A stretch of DNA of 64,000 bases from NCBI RefSeq assembly GCF_021347895.1, contig NC_067120.1, positions 11,579,361 to 11,643,360 of the forward strand, read 5' to 3'. Each line of letters starts with the position of its first letter. The stretch's first letter is position 1. The notes under the pieces are model-generated. The model had not been told where the DNA came from, made no database searches, and saw only the letters and a list, made by a program, of their open reading frames with translations. The position numbers were made by a program, and so were the translations under genes. Shown here piece after piece: positions 37,832-49,112 of this stretch. This DNA comes from Acanthochromis polyacanthus. Taxonomy: Eukaryota > Chordata > Actinopteri > Pomacentridae.

Positions 37832-38819
37832 TGTGTGCTCGTCCTTGATTAAATCTTCAGAAACACTTTTGATTGTTTACTTCACTTTTAATGAGAAAAT
37901 ATTTCGATGACCATTATTTTTTCCAGACTGCACACTTTTTCGAAAGCACGCATGCTCGCAAAAAAATAAACAAAACAACAGCAATAACAACAACAACAGT
38001 AACAACACAAATTGTTTTTTAGAATGCATGCTTTACCTAAAAATAAAAAAGAAGAAGTACAAATTTACAGCATCTGATACACATGGTCACCACAGCCTGT
38101 TGTTTTTTTTTTTAAATTAAATGCTTCACAGAACATTTTTTTCCTGGAAAATAGATATCTAAAACATAAAACTAAAAAGTGCATTTTACAACATTTCAGT
38201 ATCAGTTATTTGCAATATTCACATCTTGCATTTTGAGGACAATACTGCTTTTCGGTTTTTGAAAAGGTTTCAGTTTGCTTTCTTTTCTTTTTTTAAATTT
38301 TTTTTACACAGACGGTAAGAACGAATCTAAATCCTATTCCTATTTGGTATACCCTTACCCATCATTCCAGTATTAAAAGCAAACAAAAACACGGAGCCAT
38401 TGCCTCGTAATTCATTGACATTACAGTGGTCACACAGAAACGGTGCAAAAGTTTTGCTGTTTGATAAAACTGGGGAGAAAAAAAAAACGCCACTGGGATT
38501 TGATGGTGCCAAAAACAAACCCCTTCCTCCTCCTGGGTCCCCTTCAGTGGCTCCACTTTTTCAACACTCATATTTTCACAACAAACTGAAAAATAGAACT
38601 ATCATCAAATAATTTATATTTTCAAGAGCAATACTTCGCTGTGCGACTCTGTGCTGGATTTGACACAATTTAAAGCGACACATTCAACACATATACAAAT
38701 AAATCGATATGCAACTGCAACTCGCCTTGATAGTTTCTCCGACGGCAGAAAATAGGCTTATAAACTTTGGGTTTGGTAAAAGAGAGAGCAAGGGGGATGG
38801 CCTGGGGAGCCAACAGTCC

Positions 38820-40000
38820 CGAGTTTCACCGCGACAGTCCGGCCGGTCAGTGCACAGCCACGGACTGCAGCGTGGACGGGCTGGTCAGAGTCTCGCTCGG
38901 GGTCGCAGGGCTGCTTTGGCTCGTCGCTGTCTGTGGGGACGTCGGGCTCAGAGACTGCGGAGAGTTTGATAGAAACGCGGGGATGTGGGGAGGGAGAGCC
39001 GAGAAACCGGGCATGGAGGTCGGGGTGGGTTTGATTGGCACGGGGATGGCCGGTAAGGACTGTCCCCCGTGACACAGGGACTTGATGGGGACGCCGTAGG
39101 CACTGTAGTCGCTGCTCGCCATGGAGATGGGGGCCGCCGTGTCAATCACGCTGGTGTTGTACATGTGGGGCCAGGCGGTGGTCAGCTGGTTGTGGAGGGG
39201 GTACCCGGCGGACATGGACTGCATGGTGGAGAACGCCAGACTCCCCGGGACCTTGTACTCTCTGGCGATGATGTTCTCGATGGCGAACGGGTGCTTAAAA
39301 GTTGACGTCTGGGACACTCCGAGGTTGTAGGTGGACATCTGGGGAAGGTGCGTGCCGGTGGCCGCCAGGGCGCTCAGCCTCAGCTTGGCTTGCTGCTGGA
39401 GGTAATGGGCAGCATCCGACTGCTTACTGGGGGCCAAGTGATCAGACGCGCCCAACACTTTGAACCTTTTGCGGCGCCTCAGAAAACTTCCATTCTCAAA
39501 CATGTCCCGCAGCTGGGGTGCAGAGCCCAGAAGCTGCCCTTACCTGGCTGGTCTGGGCGCCGGGGGATTTTAATAAAACAGTCGTTGAAGGACAGGTTGT
39601 GCCGCAGAGAGTTCTGCCACCGCTGGGTGTTTTCTCTGTAATACGGGAATCTATCCATGATGAACTTGTAAATTTCACTGAGAGGCAGCATCTTCTCCGG
39701 GCAGCTCTGGATCGCCATGGCAGTGAGGGAGATGTAGGAGTAAGGTGGCTTCTGGTCGCTGTACGTGTTTCTCCCCGGACGAGGCATCCTCGATTTTTTT
39801 CTTTTTCAGAAAAGCAAATAATAATAATTAAAAAAACGTAGTCTCCCTTAATTCCTTGGTGAAAGCTTGCTGCTCGTCATGAAAACAGCCGCTGAGGAAA
39901 GTTTCAGTGCAGGCGACGCTGGAGTTGCGCTGCGCGTAAAACAGCCAGTTTGTGCGCCTCTGCGGTGTGCAGGCGAGCCCGGGCGAGGACGGTGCACATT
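38820..40000. other. CpG-rich island over foxb1
   Basis: The foxb1 coding region and its 5' flank are visibly richer in G+C and CpG than the AT-rich surroundings on both sides, as expected for an unmethylated CpG island at a developmental regulator. Borders are approximate. Confidence 0.55.
38847..39787 (-). CDS. foxb1: Forkhead box protein B1, single exon, with a 1-nt frameshift
   Basis: ATG at 39787-39785, stop TGA at 38849-38847. The N-terminus [10 protein letters not shown], then [15 protein letters not shown], is the FOXB signature. The forkhead domain (about residues 12-107) shows [20 protein letters not shown] (helix 3, DNA recognition) and [17 protein letters not shown]. After SCG the frame changes: one base of a G run on the coding strand (plus 39506-39508, CCC where CCCC is expected) is missing. 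The open frame as written would end at 102 aa. The second frame continues with [16 protein letters not shown] and runs 218 codons to VAVH, including [14 protein letters not shown] near residue 168 (an eh1-like Groucho/TLE-binding motif) and [18 protein letters not shown]. Total length would be 313 aa against about 325 in human FOXB1. Family role: nuclear transcription factor for hypothalamic/mammillary, midbrain and spinal cord development. The intact remainder suggests a sequence error or rare allele rather than decay. Confidence 0.93.
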
Positions 40001-40005
40001 TATGG
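39998..40005 (-). promoter_or_regulatory. Possible TATA-like element of foxb1
   Basis: CATAAATG on the minus strand, about 210 nt upstream of the foxb1 ATG, would give a 5' UTR of about 180 nt. A CCAAT on the plus strand lies further up at 40298-40302. Weak, position-based evidence. Confidence 0.25.
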
Positions 40006-40266
40006 AGTGACGGCTGCTGTAAGTCTTTCTTGCAAAGTAAGTCAGCTTGTCCCGCTAGCAGAGTTGAATAGACTTCATTTGGCGTCCTTGATAAGACTAG
40101 CTAAGCGTATGCCTCCATGGCCTTCCTCTAACCATCTGATAGTTTTATGTAGTGACATGAGCAGAAAAGACCCCTGTAGAGGCGCTCCATTAATGTGCCA
40201 CCTCTTTGCTATCACATGACAATTGCCATGGGAGGAGGGGGCTGGGAGGAAGGCATAATCTGGTTT

Positions 40267-40283
40267 CATTTACACCTATTTAC
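40267..40283 (-). promoter_or_regulatory. Paired forkhead-type sites upstream of foxb1
   Basis: On the minus strand GTAAATA (40283-40277) and TGTAAATG (40274-40267) lie 2 nt apart. Both fit the forkhead consensus RYAAAYA wholly or nearly. They could mediate auto- or cross-regulation by Fox proteins; this is inference. Confidence 0.3.
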
Positions 40284-41338
40284 ATGGACACCTTGGGCCA
40301 ATGGAAATCATTTCCATTTGAAGACAGAAAAAGGGGGCGAAAAGGCTCGGTAACCGGAATTGAACTGCGATGGCACTCAGTGTGTGAAGGTATGCGCTAA
40401 TACTTTACAGTTACACTTCACAAGTAGGCTTTGGAATGTGAGCTGGCATTAGAAATAATTCGGCACATTGCAATTTAATATTATGTCAACAGAGAACAGT
40501 TTTAACAATGTGGATGTGGGCGATACTGAATCTAAAAGTGCTTTTCTCGGTGCAGTGCATGCTGGTGGTTTTATTATGTGGATTTGAATGAAAAGCTGAT
40601 TTTACAGATAAAATGCTGAGAAAATGCTTTTTTCCCCTCGCTTTCCCCTCCCTCCCCTAATTACACTCTAATATTGTTTACGAAATGCACACGCCATACA
40701 AAAAATAATTTGCCACGAGCAAGTTTGTTGATGAGCCGACTATTAGTTTTTCTCAGCTAATTTCGCCCAGAGCTGAGCAAAGGAAGTAGACGATATGAAA
40801 ACATCAACACAATGCAAACAATGCTGTTCAAACTGAAACTTCATGAGGCAATCAGGTCCATTGTGTTTATGTAAAGAAGATCCAAAAGTACTTCAGAAAT
40901 GCAAATAAACCCTTGAGGATGGTGTGGCGAAAACTGTATAAAATATCCATAAGTCAATTATATGAATGTGAAAACCAAATGGGAAGCCTATTTTGAGCTA
41001 TTGCTATTCAAGCTTTTGGCCAGGGCCACCTTTTCCGCTTGGAGGGTTTGCAATGCCAGGGACCACACACACGCACACGCAGATTTACTCATAATTTATG
41101 CTAATTTCCCCCCATAAACCCACACTGCACCCCATCACCAGTCTGATGGATTACGAAAAGAATCGCATTGCGGGGGGACACCGAGCTACTTTCACCCAGA
41201 AAAAAACAGCAGCAGACTGAGGCAGCGCTTGCACAAGGACTGCTTAACAACCCAAACTCTTCAATCAATAGAAATTAATTAATTAAATCATTAATTATTT
41301 TCCAAACATAAGCCTAATAAAATTAAAGCAGGAAAAAT

Positions 41339-41778
41339 GTGCGTAATTTGTGCCAAAATTCAAAAGAAAAATGGGTCCAAGTTACTAGTGTGAAACTTCC
41401 AGCTTGTATTTTTTTTTTTTCAATTTTCCTTTTTCCTGCGGAGTGGCTTTTAACACCTGTCATCTCACATTAATGTTCAGCTCAAAAGGTTTTGTCCAAA
41501 AGGAAGTGGCCCTGTCGACCCATCTTAAACGGATAATGACAACACACTGCCAACACCAAACATCTTCTGACATCCAGCCTGTTCACTCAGCCATTCGTTA
41601 AAAAATACACACATATGCAGCATTATTAGGTCTCAATCAGATTAATACGTCCATGCATATTGCTGTTAGAATAGTGCGTAATTTGCACATTTGTTTCGTG
41701 CAAAATGTGATTTTTACGCACGATTAAAATCGCACTGCAAACGGCGGATTTTACGCACTGTTCATTCTTTATACGCAC
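41339..41778. promoter_or_regulatory. Cluster of GTGCGTAA/TTACGCAC motifs
   Basis: The exact 8-mer occurs at 41339-41346 and 41674-41681 (GTGCGTAA) and, as its reverse complement, at 41714-41721 and 41751-41758 (TTACGCAC). A one-base variant (ATACGCAC) lies at 41771-41778. The copies at 41714 and 41771 also share a longer ACGCACGATT. Function unknown. Confidence 0.5.
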
Positions 41779-44700
41779 GATTCCTTATTTTACATTTTCC
41801 CCTTGAAATTAATAATCTTTGTCAGTTTTATTTACTCTCACCGTAAAAAAAATCTCGCTGTCATGCTTTGCAAGTTAACCTGCAACGCTCGCATTAACCA
41901 GCCGAGTCACACAGGCAGTGAGAGTTTGGGTTTTTGTTTTTTTTGACTCCTCTCACTCACAGACGGAGTGGCTTTTTGAGCTTCAGGGTTATGGGATATT
42001 GGTAGGCCTTTTGTCCCCGTCGAATGCACACACTGAAAATACCACCATGACTCTGAATCTGAATAGGAGTTTTTTAGCTGCTCCCAAACTCCCGAGTTCA
42101 AGCAGCAGTAGATCAAGTCTGCACTATGTTTGGTCATTTGTAGAAACCCGAACAAAGGTTGGGATAAGCCAAATTGCATTGCACTTGTGAACCGTGCCTC
42201 AGTCTGAAGTATCCTTTATAGCAGGAGGGGGGACCAAGAACAATTTTGTGTGAGCTTTAAAAAAAAAAAGGAGTGAAAACAAAGGGCACTTTCTGAAACA
42301 TCTTAAAGTAGAGTAGTGAGGCGTGACATTCCCAGGGTGACGAGACACAAAAGCTGAGGTCATGGGGATGAAAAAGAGAATCAAACAGCCACTTTCACAC
42401 GTCTGCCCTCCTCTGCTGCGCCCCCCGAACACAATAGGAAACAAATGTTGTTAAAAGAGGATCGATGCCATTCATCCTAAAGCAGCGAATGATAGCCAAA
42501 CAATATTGTCACAGTGAATCGAGTTGAGATATGCTGCCACCCAGACCTACGGAGAGGTGGAGAGGAGCTGCTATTCAGGGAACGATTAGGAGGGAATTGA
42601 AGCCGAGTGCTGCTGCTCAGAACGCAGGGAACATTTATTAGCAAGGGTCAAGTTTGAAAACGAAAATGAATTCATCAAAATTGAACAAATATTTTTTTTC
42701 AGACTTGGTATTTTAGAATAAATATTTTACCGGAGGAAAAATAATTCTTTTTTTTTTTTCGTGTGATTTCTGTTTTTCAGGTGCATCCTGGTTGCTGGCT
42801 GCATATATGGAGCTCCATCCCAGACTCCAGGCAATGTAGATTTAGGCAATTAACCAACCAATAAATAAACAAATAATAGCTAGAGGTGCAGAAACTCGCA
42901 TTTCAAGGCAAACATTTGCGCAATTGAGCGCAATTTTCTATGTGACTTGTTTCCATCTCCTCCGTGCAGATGATCATTAGCAGGGCTGAAAGATTTATAG
43001 AGGATTTATTGTCTGCTGGCCTCAGTGTTAAATACACGCCCGGTGCGTGCAGGTATGTAGTTTTGTTGTCTGCTTGCAAAACTCTCCAGCCAGTCTTTTT
43101 TTTTTTCAATAGGCTTCTAATTAAGTCCGCGGTGATTTCAGCCCCCAGAGATGTTTTACGGCGCAATTAAGGACGCGCTGATGATAAGGTATGAATATTC
43201 AGCGGAATGACAATTAATTAGCAGACAGAGTGCTCTCACAAGAACCTCCTCGATGGCAAATTTAGCCTATATGACGGGATATTCACACTACTTAAAGGCC
43301 ATCTTCACATGCTGCCCCCTTCAGTATGAATTTTTTTGACCAAAGCCAGTCAGAATAAAAAAGGAAAATTTCCACATTCACAAATATTAACATTACTCTT
43401 AGAATGCAGGGATTATTTCATTTTTGTTTTATTATTATGTTTAAATAATAATACTAATCAGGATTAGATCCTCCTGGCAGCCCAGTCCATTAGCTGTTTC
43501 TGGGTGACATCAGAGGGAGTACCTGGAAGAAGACCTCAGGGCATTCCCAACATATGCTCGGATTATGCTTAATGGTCTAATTACATAAATTAGGCATTCA
43601 TTATACAGCACATCATCTGTAACAGATATCTCAATTGTACAGAGGCGGGAACATCTAATTCAATTTGTCTGCGAGTAGCTTCATCCAATTAAACACTGAA
43701 AGACTTGGAGGGGAAAAAAATCTATCTAAAGGCATATTTATTTAAAGGGGCACTAAGGGATTTATTTTGGATAGTTTTGGAATTTTAGAAAATTTTATTT
43801 GGGACTTTTCATTTTCTAAGCAGCATTCATATTAAGAGGAGCAGTTTCACTCAGTGGCCATGAGATGGGGACAGTGTAAGAGGAATTGTTAGTTAAAGGA
43901 GTGATTTTGCAGGTAGAAATAGTAGTTAAATGAAGCTATTTTATTCTGAAAGGTCAATGTAACAATTAATGCTCTGTATATACACATCTATCTATCTATG
44001 TGTGTGTTTTGGAGAAGTGCTAATTCAGCTGTAAGGTAAATTTAGAGGCTGTACTTTGTCGTGTTTAACGTCTTCTAATGGCACGTTTTTTTGTTCACCC
44101 CATTTACATCAATTAATCCATAAAAATGGCACTATTGGACAATGTAAAACCACACTGAATGAGTGTGTGCATGTGTTTGTGTGTTTCTGTGTGTAGGAGG
44201 GCTGTCCCAGTTCATTGACTCCATATGGTGAGAAACAGCAGGACTGATGAGTGTACTACCTGAGGTCCCTGTCTGTGCTGTCGACTGTAACCAAAACAGA
44301 GGCCCCTGACCCCCTGCATAATTCATTACAGACAAGACAGTGGCGCTCCCGCTCTCATTTCATCATTTACCTTTTGGTGACAGATGACTCCATGACAACA
44401 AATCATCCTATTAAACTACACATGATACTTAGGCAGCTGACAGATAGTGTAAGAAAAGGCAGGAGCAAAGAGGAAGCAGAAGAAGAGTCTTGGTAAAGAC
44501 GGTGCGACAGAAAAGATGACAGGAGAAACAGAATAACAATATGATAGAGTCCATATCAATACTGAAAAGAAAATGCAAGGCCCACCCTACTATACTATGT
44601 ATCACCTTATAATGAACTAGTTTCATATGAACAATAATTCTCAGTTTCTGTATATATTGTTGAAAATGAGAGAATAATGCAATATTAAGCAACGTGAGAT

Positions 44701-45257
44701 CATAATATATTAACAACAAACTCAACAGAAGAGTGAACTTTCATCGCTAGGAAGAAAGATAAAAGGGCCTTTATGCAAAAAAAAGAGGTATGGATTAACA
44801 TAGGTCAATCACATACAAAGAGTTATCTTTCATAGAGGATACAAATGAGGTGGAAGGCTTTGAGGTGGATGAATCTGTGCAACAGCACAATGAGGGCGAG
44901 ATCACAGAATGAAGAAATATTTATGAAGGTACACCAAGTTTAAAGGATGGTGGGGGGTATGAGGGCTTTAAAAATCATAAGCTCACACTTCCCTGAACTG
45001 TGTTGCGTGTGCAGCCCACCCAGCTGACAGGTGACACATTAACTGAAGGGTAGGAAATGGATCAATATGAGGGTCACTTTAAGTGGAATTACAGCCTCTC
45101 GAGGTCAAAGTTGTAAGTTTAACCTAAAACCTTTAACCTTACTGTTTGCACTCGCTTTTCTATTATCGTTTTATTGCTCAAAAAAAGCAACAAATCACCT
45201 TTTATGCACCGACTGTAGGCCCAAAATTAATTTGGAAGGTAATGAAGGATTAAAAAA

Positions 45258-45281
45258 GGGGGGGGGGGGGGGGGGGGGGGG
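45258..45281 (+). repeat. G24 homopolymer
   Basis: Twenty-four consecutive G residues preceded by six A. Such runs are unstable and often mis-sized in assemblies; they can also form G-quadruplexes. Confidence 0.9.
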
Positions 45282-47539
45282 AGCTTGACGTTGACATGTC
45301 CTCTGTAACACCACCAACATGTCTCTCCTTTGGGGGTTAGCGTGCAAGACTGACTAACTGAGGCAAATCCCTTTTTATTGTGAGCTTGTGTGGTTGGAAG
45401 GCACGGTCCTTTGTGTGGCTCATGTTCATCCAGACCTTGGCAGTGATCAGAACACACTTAACCAACTGGGACCAAATGAGGGGCATTTTGTTCCGTCTTT
45501 CATCTTATACATCAGGGAAATGCCTGGTCTCCACGGATGGTTAACGGAGCCAAAGACCAGAACAGCACAATACACAATAAAAATACAGGAGTGTTTACAG
45601 CACATGTAAACAAAAACACACGGCTGATGCTGGGGACACCCAAAGGGAAGGTAAAAGATTAAAAAAAAACAAGAAGAAAAAAAAGATATCACAGAAATTT
45701 TAATAAAAAGGTCTGCAAAAATAATCTATTTGTGGACACCTAAGAAAAAGAAAGACAAATTAGAACACCTAAACTTTGCTTTTTCTGACCTACATCTGAC
45801 AATGGATCCTTTTATTAAACGTCACTTTCTATTTCAATTCTACAAGACAGAAATGCGGCGATCACTGCAATGTTAAGTCTTTGGCTCACGAGAGACTAAC
45901 ACAATGACCAATCACCAAGGGCCACTTCTATTGATATGTTTTAACTGGTGTGTGATATATGCCGCTGTAAGACCCAAATTTGCATTGCTAAGCACAAACA
46001 AGCATCACAGTAAATCACAAAGAGCTTTAAAGGAGGAACGCAAACAAGAAATGTTGCATGGCACGCTTTGAACTGCTCTTTATTGTTGACCAGCTCAATG
46101 TGCCTCCTGCTGAAAGGTAATATGCATGACACATTTCCAGGCACTAATTCATTTGTTCAGTAATAGGGGAGCTAACCTGCACTGAAAACATGGGTGCAGT
46201 GAGGAAAACATAAAGGTCCTGTTAATCCACGGCTAATCAAAGGGGCACAGGAAGCAACCCAGCAAAAGGATTTTGTCACATTAATTAAAGCGAGACTCGA
46301 ATACTTGCGTGTCCATAAAAGCATGCTCATAAGGCAGGGCACAGTACAGACTCCGCATCATTATTCCACCAGACTGCTGTTGCACTAACAGTGCGAGGAT
46401 GAAGCCCCTAACTGGTGGCCAAGGACCTTGTAAAGCATGGCTAATGTGTAGAGAAAAATATGTGTTTACGTGTCAGAAATCCTGTTGATTAAGGGTTCTT
46501 GAAGCGCCACTGCAGCTGATATACGAGCAGATTTATTCTTGAAGGATAGTAGTAATAGAACTGATGAACTGTGATGTTGATTACTAGACACTTAAGAGTC
46601 CGCACTTGAAAATAATGCTGTTGACTCTGACCTGTTCAGGAGCAAGCACTTCAGATGTGACAAGGCATCTGAATTATAGATGGGGGGGAAATACACACAG
46701 ACTGCATGCACACAAAAGAATGCAATTACATTTCTATCAAACAAATTTAATCTAGAGTTGAGGTTTGTGCTATTGTAATGCACTAATGGAAAAGCCGAGG
46801 AAGAATCCGATGAAATGTCAAGTACGGCTGCATATCAGGGAAAGTCTTTACTGGTCACAGCTACTGTAGGCACAGACAGAGTGTTAACAGGCTTATCAGC
46901 AAGGGAGATGTTCAGTTCCCCTGCCTAAACCAAAGCTATTACAATCCCAAATAATTAACTTTCAGAGGAGTAGCCAGTTGTCGTGACAACTAGGATAAGA
47001 AGATCTACATGTGGAATCATTTTGATCAAAAATATCTGTTTCACAATGGGGAAAAAAGCTACTGCCGAGTTCTTTTTTTAACTACATCAAATCATTTCAT
47101 TTAAATTCAGATACTAGCAGAGCAGGTTGATGTTAATCTTTTGAATATCTTGCTGTCAACAAGTCCTTGATGGCAAATTAAAAGTAAATGTGGCATTCTT
47201 GCATTTTGTTTTTTACTTGTCTTTGTGGGGAGTTTTTCTTTAAGTTGTGATGCATAGTTGTACAAATACAGTCTTAGAATATTTAACTCTCGATATTTAA
47301 AGTTAATAGCCTTGGTTGGAAGGTAAAAAAACATAGTTTTTCTTAAGTTTGGATTTTTTTGGGATGTAATCAAAGTGCTGAAAGTCAGCACCAGTTCTGA
47401 ACTGCCTCCAAATCACCAAAGCAAAGTTATTCAATCATTACTCTGTTTATGTCTGCATCTCACTGACAGACTCGAACAGGCCTTAAACCAACTCAGGTAA
47501 TATGGCCCAATAAATCGGGACCAATAAAAAGCATTTAAT

Positions 47540-48020
47540 CGTGAGTGTCAACATGATTAATTGTGCACTAAAATCCATGTGAGACCTCCTAGTCATGGGG
47601 GCAGTGAAAAGGCATTTTGCATTTCAGCATAACTGGCACCCGGACAAGCAGTTATGTGAGTCTATCCATGGAATGGTATGAATATCAAATTAATAATTAG
47701 TCATGTAATTTCTCCTCAGGAATTACTATGCCTCAAACTGGTGGGTGAATTTAATTATTAGCAGCCTTTTTGTTTCCATGTCCCTCTCATTACTGTCAGG
47801 ATTGATGTAACGTAAACTTCATTAAAAATTAAAGCAAGAGTCTTAATTATGAGGCTACACTGACTGAAGTTAGAATTAGCCAACTCAGTGATGTGCAAAT
47901 GAGAGCATTATTTAAGAAACATGCTGGAAGTAGTTATGCTAATTTCAAGAGTTCACAGTAGCAGACCTTTTCACTTGCAGTTGCATATTCATTAAACACA
48001 CTATGCAAATTTAATGTAGC
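47540..48020. promoter_or_regulatory. Candidate enhancer-like element (unverified)
   Basis: A repeat-free stretch dense in homeodomain-type cores (attaataattag, tttaattattag, tcttaattatgagg) and octamer-like sites (gtgcaaatgag near 47892, and a perfect ATGCAAAT in ctatgcaaattt near 48001). It looks like a vertebrate conserved non-coding element, but only alignment can show that. Confidence 0.3.
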
Positions 48021-48552
48021 AGTCTTAGTAATGCCTTGTTAATTTATTCAGATTTATTGAGAACGACTTATAAAAAGTACCAATTTAATTACCCTATCTC
48101 CTTGGAAGGTAAGGGATATGGCCAAGGTTTTAAACTGTGTAAATCAGGATTAGTGTGGTTTGATGGAGAAAAAGGGAATGAAAGGACACTGCTGTTAATA
48201 GCCATGCTTGAAAGACATATTGATTTACTTAAGACATGATCCAGGTAAAGCGCATTCAGCCAGGCAAAAAAAAGTAAAGATGGGATTGTTGTTTTTCTAT
48301 ATGAAGTGCAATAATGGAAACAACACAGTTTTTTAGTGACAAAGTTGTGTGAATTTTTACAAAATAACTATATTGATGAACAAAATCAGAAAGTATGCGG
48401 CAGTGAATGACTAATTATATGTTTTGTACCTAAACTAGTCATTTAAGCAATTAAATATATAGGGCTTTAGTGGAGGGAAAAGTTTCTGTATAATATGCAT
48501 AATATGTGTGAGAAATTTGTTCCAATTTAAAGATTTTTTTCAAAATCTGCAG

Positions 48553-49112
48553 TTAAAGGGGAACTTCGGTTTTTTTCAACCTGGGGTCTGTTTTCATATG
48601 TCATTTCATACATGTGAGTGATGGAGAAATTAATTTTCGACATAGCTCCAGTATTTAGCCAGGCAGGCAGCTTCGCAGCTCAGCTAGCGAAAAGTATGGG
48701 GCAACTTGCCCCCCCCGCGTCAAAGTCCGCCCTAACGTGCTTTTCTCGCGCGATTTCGGAACGAGATTTGCTTTCTAGCGTCCTGAGATTTGGATACAGA
48801 CCACAACAAATAGCGATCGCCAAGTAATGTGGAGGTTTTCGTTCACTTCTCATCTCAAGTATGTTGTGGGACACTCGTTGAGACTATCCGAGCCAGTCAG
48901 TGTGGGAAAAAAAGCACGTTAGGGCGGACTTTGACGCGAGGGGGCAAGTTGCCCCATACTTTTTGCTAGCTGAGCTGCTAGCTGAGCTGCTAAGCTGCCT
49001 GCCTGGCTAAATACTGGAGCTATGTCGAAAATTCATTTCTCCATCACTCACATGTATGAAATGACATATGAAAACAGACCCCAGGTTGAAAAAAAACGAA
49101 GTTCGCCTTTAA
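48553..49112. mobile_element. Foldback MITE with about 190-nt inverted arms and TTAA target duplication
   Basis: The element spans 48557-49108 (552 bp). TTAA at 48553-48556 and again at 49109-49112 is the likely target-site duplication. Left arm 48557-48744 (188 nt) and right arm 48910-49108 (199 nt) are inverted copies, about 97% identical by eye. The right arm carries an extra 12-bp tandem unit (gcagctcagcta on the complement), and the C run differs in length. Termini read AGGGGAAC and AGGCGAAC. The 165-nt centre (48745-48909) is not repeated and encodes nothing recognisable. TTAA duplications are typical of the piggyBac and Kolobok superfamilies; which one applies is undecided. There is no transposase, so it is non-autonomous. 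Arm identity implies a fairly recent insertion or arm conversion. Confidence 0.88.

Larger units (their letters stand above)
36901..38846 (-). other. Region downstream of foxb1, probably containing its 3' UTR
   Basis: On the minus strand this follows the foxb1 stop codon. It is AT-rich, with (AAT)8 at 37808-37831 and AAC-rich sequence near 37975-38010. Candidate poly(A) signals on the minus strand are ATTAAA at 37887-37892 and AATAAA at 37539-37544 and 37188-37193. The true 3' end cannot be chosen from sequence alone. Confidence 0.35.
40300..48552. other. Non-coding desert, segment 5 (upstream of foxb1)
   Basis: No supportable gene. Notable contents: a TAAT-rich block ttaattaattaaatcattaa at about 41276-41295, a cluster of GTGCGTAA motifs (41339-41778), GT-rich tracts at 43996-44010 and 44160-44196, a G24 run (45258-45281), and an enhancer-like stretch at 47540-48020. 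Short open frames here are unrecognisable. Confidence 0.5.

Noticed and set aside
39479..39560. CAGGTAAG inside foxb1 (about 39540) as a splice donor that could explain the frame change
   Set aside because: No matching acceptor gives the conserved G-K-G-S-F-W sequence, which is coded straight through this site, and FOXB genes have a single exon. A one-base deletion explains the frame change fully.
38767..39841. Several open frames on the plus strand opposite foxb1
   Set aside because: They are shadows of the G+C-rich foxb1 coding sequence and have no protein-like features of their own.
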